In this document: in pieces, positions 6,670-10,182 of the stretch | How the letters are laid out: each line of letters starts with the position of its first letter | Position numbering within the stretch: position 1 is the stretch's first letter | Source of the DNA: Collinsella sp. | GTDB lineage: Bacteria; Actinomycetota; Coriobacteriia; Coriobacteriales; Coriobacteriaceae | NCBI GenBank assembly: GCA_022713905.1 | Contig: JAIHTM010000080.1 | Coordinates: forward strand, 1 to 10,182 | Length of the DNA stretch: 10,182 nt | Reading direction: 5' to 3' | Program-made: the position numbers and the translations under genes | The notes under the pieces: model-generated | Told to the model about the DNA's origin: nothing | The model's input: only the letters and a program-made list of their open reading frames with translations | Databases searched by the model: none

Positions 6670-8677
6670 CAACTATTATTTTTTTAGGTGCACTTTTGTG
6701 CTTGAAATCACCACGAAGCACCGCCCTGATTTGTCCAATCACAAATCGTACCGCGGTGATTGGAGCCCATGCTGCAGTGTAGATGACGCTCTGTGCTGGC
6801 TTAGGAAGCTTAAGCACAGTTCGTGACGTGATCCATTGAAGTCCTAAATGTGTGCGATGCTTGGCTATTTTCAGTGTTCTCCAACGAGAAGTCGCCAAAT
6901 TCAAACCACGCAAATTCGTCAGCAATGATTCTCCGCTACGTGCTTCTGCAGACGAGCCCATCATCATGGCAGTGGTATAGAACAACGAATCCACTTCAAT
7001 GCGAGCATATCGATCTGAAAGCACCCATGCCGGATAATATCCACGCGATTGGCATATATATCCGTTGGCTCGTTCGATGGCATGCGAAATAGTACCGTCT
7101 TCGCCCATCTGTCCTTCGGGCAAGAAGTCTTCATACTTCCACCCATACTCGAACAGCGGTTTTAATGCCTCAACACGGAACCAATAGCACGACCCCATCG
7201 CGGATGCAGTTGGCTTAGTGGGAGAGAGCGGCACATGAATGCCCAGCCTGTCTTCCAAAAGCTCCTTCGTGATCTCATAATTTGCACCCCAATCGTGAGG
7301 AATGGTGTGCGCAAAGTACAAAGCGTGATATGGCGGCGGAGGCGTCACCTGACCAAGACGCGGGTTCTCCGCAAATAACGTCAGAATGTTCTTGACATAT
7401 GCCTCACTGCCAAGCGTATTCTCCATAAGCTTGTACGCGAATCCTTGGCTCTCGGTGCCATGATGTCCATTTTCCTGATTCTGACTGGATTTCTTATCAT
7501 GAGCGAAACCAATGACGTCATATTTTCCGCTCAACACCACCGGGCAAGCGGCCACAAGCAGAGCCGAGACATCACGACCACGATTGATAACGGGGATGAA
7601 TGTCGCCTGATGAGAAATCCCATGCTGTTGCATGTATTCCCGAATCTGGGGAATCTTATCTTCGGTAGAGGTGATGTATAGATCTGTTTCTTCCGGCAAC
7701 GATGCAATGTAGTGGCAAGTGTCTTCTAGCAAATCCATGAAGTAGACGTGATAGATGAACGCCGAACGAGGACGATCATGCGTCTGTGGATTGATGGCCT
7801 GTGAGGGCAGCACATAATCAAGATGCATGGCCTTGCGGATATCGTCAATGTTGTAGGACGGCAAAATAGCATCCCAGATCATATCCACGTCATAGTCAGT
7901 ATGATCTCGAAGGTACTCGTACAAATCCAGAGCTGGCTGACCGGCCGTCTGGTCGAAATAAGCACTGTAATCCACGAAGAAAGAACGGCGCTTGAAAATA
8001 GGGCATCGATCATCTCGCACGATTTGCATCGGCATGTACAGCAACGGGTATGAAGAATATCCCTGATATTTTCGCCAATCGATGTACGAGGCCCAGGTGA
8101 AGCCCAAATCAGTGAAATGCTTGGTGAAGGTCATCTCGTGTTTGCGGGTAACCTCTGCGTAGTCTTTCCACAAAGGCATGGTCTCCCAGTACTCGTGGAA
8201 CGCCGGGGAAGACACTAAAGAGCGCCTGTACGCATGCCAATAGGCCTGAAGATGCGTTGGAATCTGCTCCTTATCAACTGTCTCACCCGCATACGCAGTG
8301 ATACCCCAAAAATCCACATCCTTGCGATCCATGCACGCAAACATTTCACGGAACGGATACACCGGTCCCATAACTGTGTCATTCAGGCAAATGACTTCAT
8401 CATATGACTCAAGTTTTTCCCAACCGAGTGTGAGAATGGCCTGCTTGTACGCAGCGACGTCAAGTCCTTTATTCTCTCTAACGATGATCGTCTTCGTGTA
8501 TTCAGAGAACAGTTGACGAGCCTGATCGCTAAGTTGCCCGTTTACAACTACGACTAGATCATCTAAGTTATCCATCAAATCATCAAGAAAGGTCTTGATA
8601 AAGGATGCAGCATGACCATACTTGTCATAGAAACAGTAGATACCCAGTCGCTGTTTATGCCCGCTATTAACGCTCAT
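6659..8677 (-). CDS. rgpF: RgpF-like rhamnan synthesis protein, two-module glycosyltransferase
   Basis: A 672-residue member of the rhamnan synthesis F family (RgpF), which extends the rhamnose backbone of streptococcal cell-wall polysaccharides. The N-terminal module (about 10-240) shows RLGIYCFYDKYG, then ENKGLDVAAYK (68-78), ICLNDTVMGP (96-105) and DFWGIT (122-127). The second module (about 303-570) shows SAFIYHVYFMDLLED, NRGRDVSALL (365-374), GFAHDKKSS (390-398) and MGSCYWFRVEALKPLF (494-509). Both modules are intact. A basic, partly hydrophobic tail (about 600-672, with AAWAPITAVRFVIGQIRAVL) extends beyond the ~580 residues I recall for the S. mutans protein and probably touches the membrane. 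I start at ATG 8677: AAGGA sits 5 bases upstream, and the protein then begins just before the conserved region. An ATG at 8743 would add 22 unconserved residues and overlap the upstream gene. A 37-base gap separates it from the GT2 gene. The exact linkage made is not predictable. Confidence 0.9.
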   Translation of the reverse strand: MSVNSGHKQRLGIYCFYDKYGHAASFIKTFLDDLMDNLDDLVVVVNGQLSDQARQLFSEYTKTIIVRENKGLDVAAYKQAILTLGWEKLESYDEVICLNDTVMGPVYPFREMFACMDRKDVDFWGITAYAGETVDKEQIPTHLQAYWHAYRRSLVSSPAFHEYWETMPLWKDYAEVTRKHEMTFTKHFTDLGFTWASYIDWRKYQGYSSYPLLYMPMQIVRDDRCPIFKRRSFFVDYSAYFDQTAGQPALDLYEYLRDHTDYDVDMIWDAILPSYNIDDIRKAMHLDYVLPSQAINPQTHDRPRSAFIYHVYFMDLLEDTCHYIASLPEETDLYITSTEDKIPQIREYMQQHGISHQATFIPVINRGRDVSALLVAACPVVLSGKYDVIGFAHDKKSSQNQENGHHGTESQGFAYKLMENTLGSEAYVKNILTLFAENPRLGQVTPPPPYHALYFAHTIPHDWGANYEITKELLEDRLGIHVPLSPTKPTASAMGSCYWFRVEALKPLFEYGWKYEDFLPEGQMGEDGTISHAIERANGYICQSRGYYPAWVLSDRYARIEVDSLFYTTAMMMGSSAEARSGESLLTNLRGLNLATSRWRTLKIAKHRTHLGLQWITSRTVLKLPKPAQSVIYTAAWAPITAVRFVIGQIRAVLRGDFKHKSAPKKIIVDGK

Positions 8678-8714
8678 CTCCGTCCTTTCACGCACTACAT
8701 CATTCTGCAAAATG

Positions 8715-10034
8715 CTATCTTTCCCTCTTCGCACGCTGTGCATGTGAGCGTATCACAGATACCAAATCTCGGTTCAGCGAACCTGCCGGCATGACTTTGT
8801 CAATCACGCGACGCATGAGTGTACCTTTTTTGAATCTCGCTTGCGCCTCTATCCGTTCTTGTTCTGCCTGCAGCGCCTGCTGCTCTTTCAATTGGATTTC
8901 CGCCACATGATGCTCTAAAGCTTGTTCCAACTGCCGGTATTGATCATACCTAGGTAAATTCCGGCCGTCATCAACCATGGGAACTATCTTGGCGAGAATC
9001 TGCCCCCACCGGTAGAACTCATCGTTCCCGGGAGGAATCGAATTCTTGCTCAACAAACTCTCACCACGTGCAATAAGGGGATCAAATAACATGATTGCTG
9101 CGTCAGCAGCACCCCATGTTTCAACGATAGCCGTATATCCTTTGTCTTGATCCGCCGCTGGCAAACGAGTTACCCAGTCAGTAACAAGCATAAGAAGATA
9201 TTGCCGTTTCATCCAAAGGCTTGTGCGACTGTAGAAATCGGTATCGTCTCGCTGAGAGTTGCAATACTCACACAGCAAAAGATACATTTCGTGCACTTCT
9301 CGTTGCCGTTTCGAGAACTCCTCTGCCGAATACAATCTTCGCCCGGATCTGCCCGCTCCAATACGGTACTTCAGAGCACGAAAATCAGCGTAATTCTGTA
9401 ATGTCTGAGACTCATTTGCGATGACAAAAAATTCGTAGGTGTCTTCCATATACCCAAGACGCTTGGATGTCATCTTGGAAAAAGACTCTCTGATGGAATC
9501 ACCTCGATAAGCGCATACCGTAACGCTCCATACGTCACGAGGGGAAATTATGTCGCTGAATGCAGTCTCTATAATTTCCCTAGAGGTCCTCATGCCTTGG
9601 GCATTATTAAAGACCGCTTCCACAGCTATTGCCGTGCCATCGTCCGCACCGATTTCGGGAAAAGCATCCAATCCAAAGCGAATAATGTCAGGAGATGAGG
9701 CACGAGTCAGCATGGATACCTGTTCGCATAGTAAGGCACTGATACTGTCATCACCATCAACGAAGTACACATACTGTCCTTTGGTCGCCAACGCACCAGT
9801 TCGCCGGGCAAGGTGTGCACCTTCATTTTCCGATTTTGCGATTATATGGAACCGCTGATCATCCGCTACTTCACGAGTAATGCATTCCAGCGTACCGTCA
9901 GTACTCGCGTCATCTACTACGATGACCTCGAAATCATCCAAAGTTTGGGCCTTGACGCTTTGCAAACATTGAATAATGTAGGGCTGCACGTTATAGGCAA
10001 TAACGACAAAAGACAGCAACGGCACAGCAACCAC
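8715..10034 (-). CDS. GT2-type (GT-A fold) glycosyltransferase with coiled-coil tail
   Basis: A 439-residue family-2-like glycosyltransferase, probably adding a sugar to the lipid-linked chain in the cytoplasm. The GT-A domain begins at once: PLLSFVVIAYNVQPYI (5-20), VIVVDDASTDGT (37-48) for nucleotide binding, the DGDD metal-binding motif (93-96), and LGYMEDTYEFF (193-203) where the E-D pair usually supplies the catalytic base. After a helical middle region, residues ~365-400 are a Glu/Gln-rich helix likely to form a coiled coil, followed by a basic amphipathic end (FKKGTLMRRVIDKVMP, 401-416) that may bind membrane. The start is unclear. GTG 10034 leaves 12 bases to the rmlA stop and has no good ribosome site. 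A second in-frame GTG at 10025 would also keep the whole fold. Either way translation is probably coupled to rmlA. Donor and acceptor are unknown; dTDP-rhamnose is a guess from context. Confidence 0.88.
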   Translation of the reverse strand: MVAVPLLSFVVIAYNVQPYIIQCLQSVKAQTLDDFEVIVVDDASTDGTLECITREVADDQRFHIIAKSENEGAHLARRTGALATKGQYVYFVDGDDSISALLCEQVSMLTRASSPDIIRFGLDAFPEIGADDGTAIAVEAVFNNAQGMRTSREIIETAFSDIISPRDVWSVTVCAYRGDSIRESFSKMTSKRLGYMEDTYEFFVIANESQTLQNYADFRALKYRIGAGRSGRRLYSAEEFSKRQREVHEMYLLLCEYCNSQRDDTDFYSRTSLWMKRQYLLMLVTDWVTRLPAADQDKGYTAIVETWGAADAAIMLFDPLIARGESLLSKNSIPPGNDEFYRWGQILAKIVPMVDDGRNLPRYDQYRQLEQALEHHVAEIQLKEQQALQAEQERIEAQARFKKGTLMRRVIDKVMPAGSLNRDLVSVIRSHAQRAKRER

Positions 10035-10046
10035 GACCCAACAACA

Positions 10047-10182
10047 TCATCGAACGTCGCGCGGCTTAACAATAATCTTGTTCTCCGCCACATCCTTCAG
10101 ATGCTTGCCATACGGGCTCTTGCCATACTTCACAGCGGCCTCCATCAGCTCATCACGAGTAATCCAACCGTTCTCAAAAGCG
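10047..10182 (-). CDS. rmlA: Glucose-1-phosphate thymidylyltransferase, C-terminal end (partial)
   Basis: Only the last 44 codons are in the window; the gene runs off the right edge and ends with TGA at 10049-10047. The peptide contains ENGWITRDELMEAA and KSPYGKHLKDV, matching the pattern I know at the end of RmlA/RfbA (a GW-(I/L)-x-x-(E/D)-(E/Q)-L helix, then G-YG-x-(H/Y)-L). RmlA couples glucose-1-phosphate to dTTP, the first step to dTDP-L-rhamnose. The tail after that motif (ENKIIVKPRDVR) is somewhat longer than in many RmlA proteins. It lies 12 bases upstream of the GT2 gene on the same strand, so precursor supply and chain assembly are probably co-transcribed. The N-terminal catalytic part cannot be checked here. 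Confidence 0.85.
   Translation of the reverse strand, partial: AFENGWITRDELMEAAVKYGKSPYGKHLKDVAENKIIVKPRDVR

Noticed and set aside
9550..9858. 102-codon plus-strand frame opposite the GT2 gene
   Set aside because: It lies antisense to the conserved GT-A motifs. Its Ser/Ala-rich peptide matches nothing I know.

Overview
The window looks like part of a cell-surface polysaccharide locus of a Gram-positive actinobacterium, most likely a Bifidobacterium or close relative. That placement is an inference from protein style (RgpF, Wzm/Wzt, dTDP-sugar genes and an LtaS/GacH-type membrane phosphotransferase together), the Actinobacteria-like mix of ATG, GTG and TTG starts, and roughly even base composition. 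There is no 16S or other marker here. No rRNA, tRNA, CRISPR array or intact insertion sequence was seen.

Layout. Positions 1-128 are a left-edge stretch with open frames on both strands and no assignable product. Positions 129-606 are a gene graveyard: the minus strand carries a frameshifted C-terminal remnant of a DUF2142-like membrane protein (406-129), and the plus strand carries only the last ~60 codons of an LtaS/GacH-like protein (~420-606). The two remnants lie head to head, as if a deletion removed both 5' ends. Positions 607-674 hold a short inverted repeat and a possible promoter. Positions 675-2978 (+) encode an intact 767-residue LtaS/GacH-family membrane protein whose C-terminus is paralogous to the remnant. 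Convergent to it, 10182-3005 (-) is one compact operon. In transcription order it is: 3' end of rmlA (glucose-1-phosphate thymidylyltransferase), GT2 glycosyltransferase, RgpF-like rhamnan synthesis protein, Wzm/RgpC-type ABC permease, Wzt/RgpD-type ABC ATPase with a C-terminal carbohydrate-recognition domain, and GT4 glycosyltransferase.

How they work together (inference from the families). RmlA starts dTDP-L-rhamnose synthesis. The GT2, RgpF and GT4 proteins build a rhamnose-rich chain on a lipid carrier at the inner face of the membrane. The Wzm/Wzt transporter exports the finished chain. The convergent LtaS/GacH-like enzyme, with its catalytic domain outside the cell, is a good candidate to add glycerol phosphate to the exported glycan, as GacH does on the streptococcal group A carbohydrate. 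The initiating transferase, the other rml genes and the ligase are not in the window, so the pathway is seen only in part.
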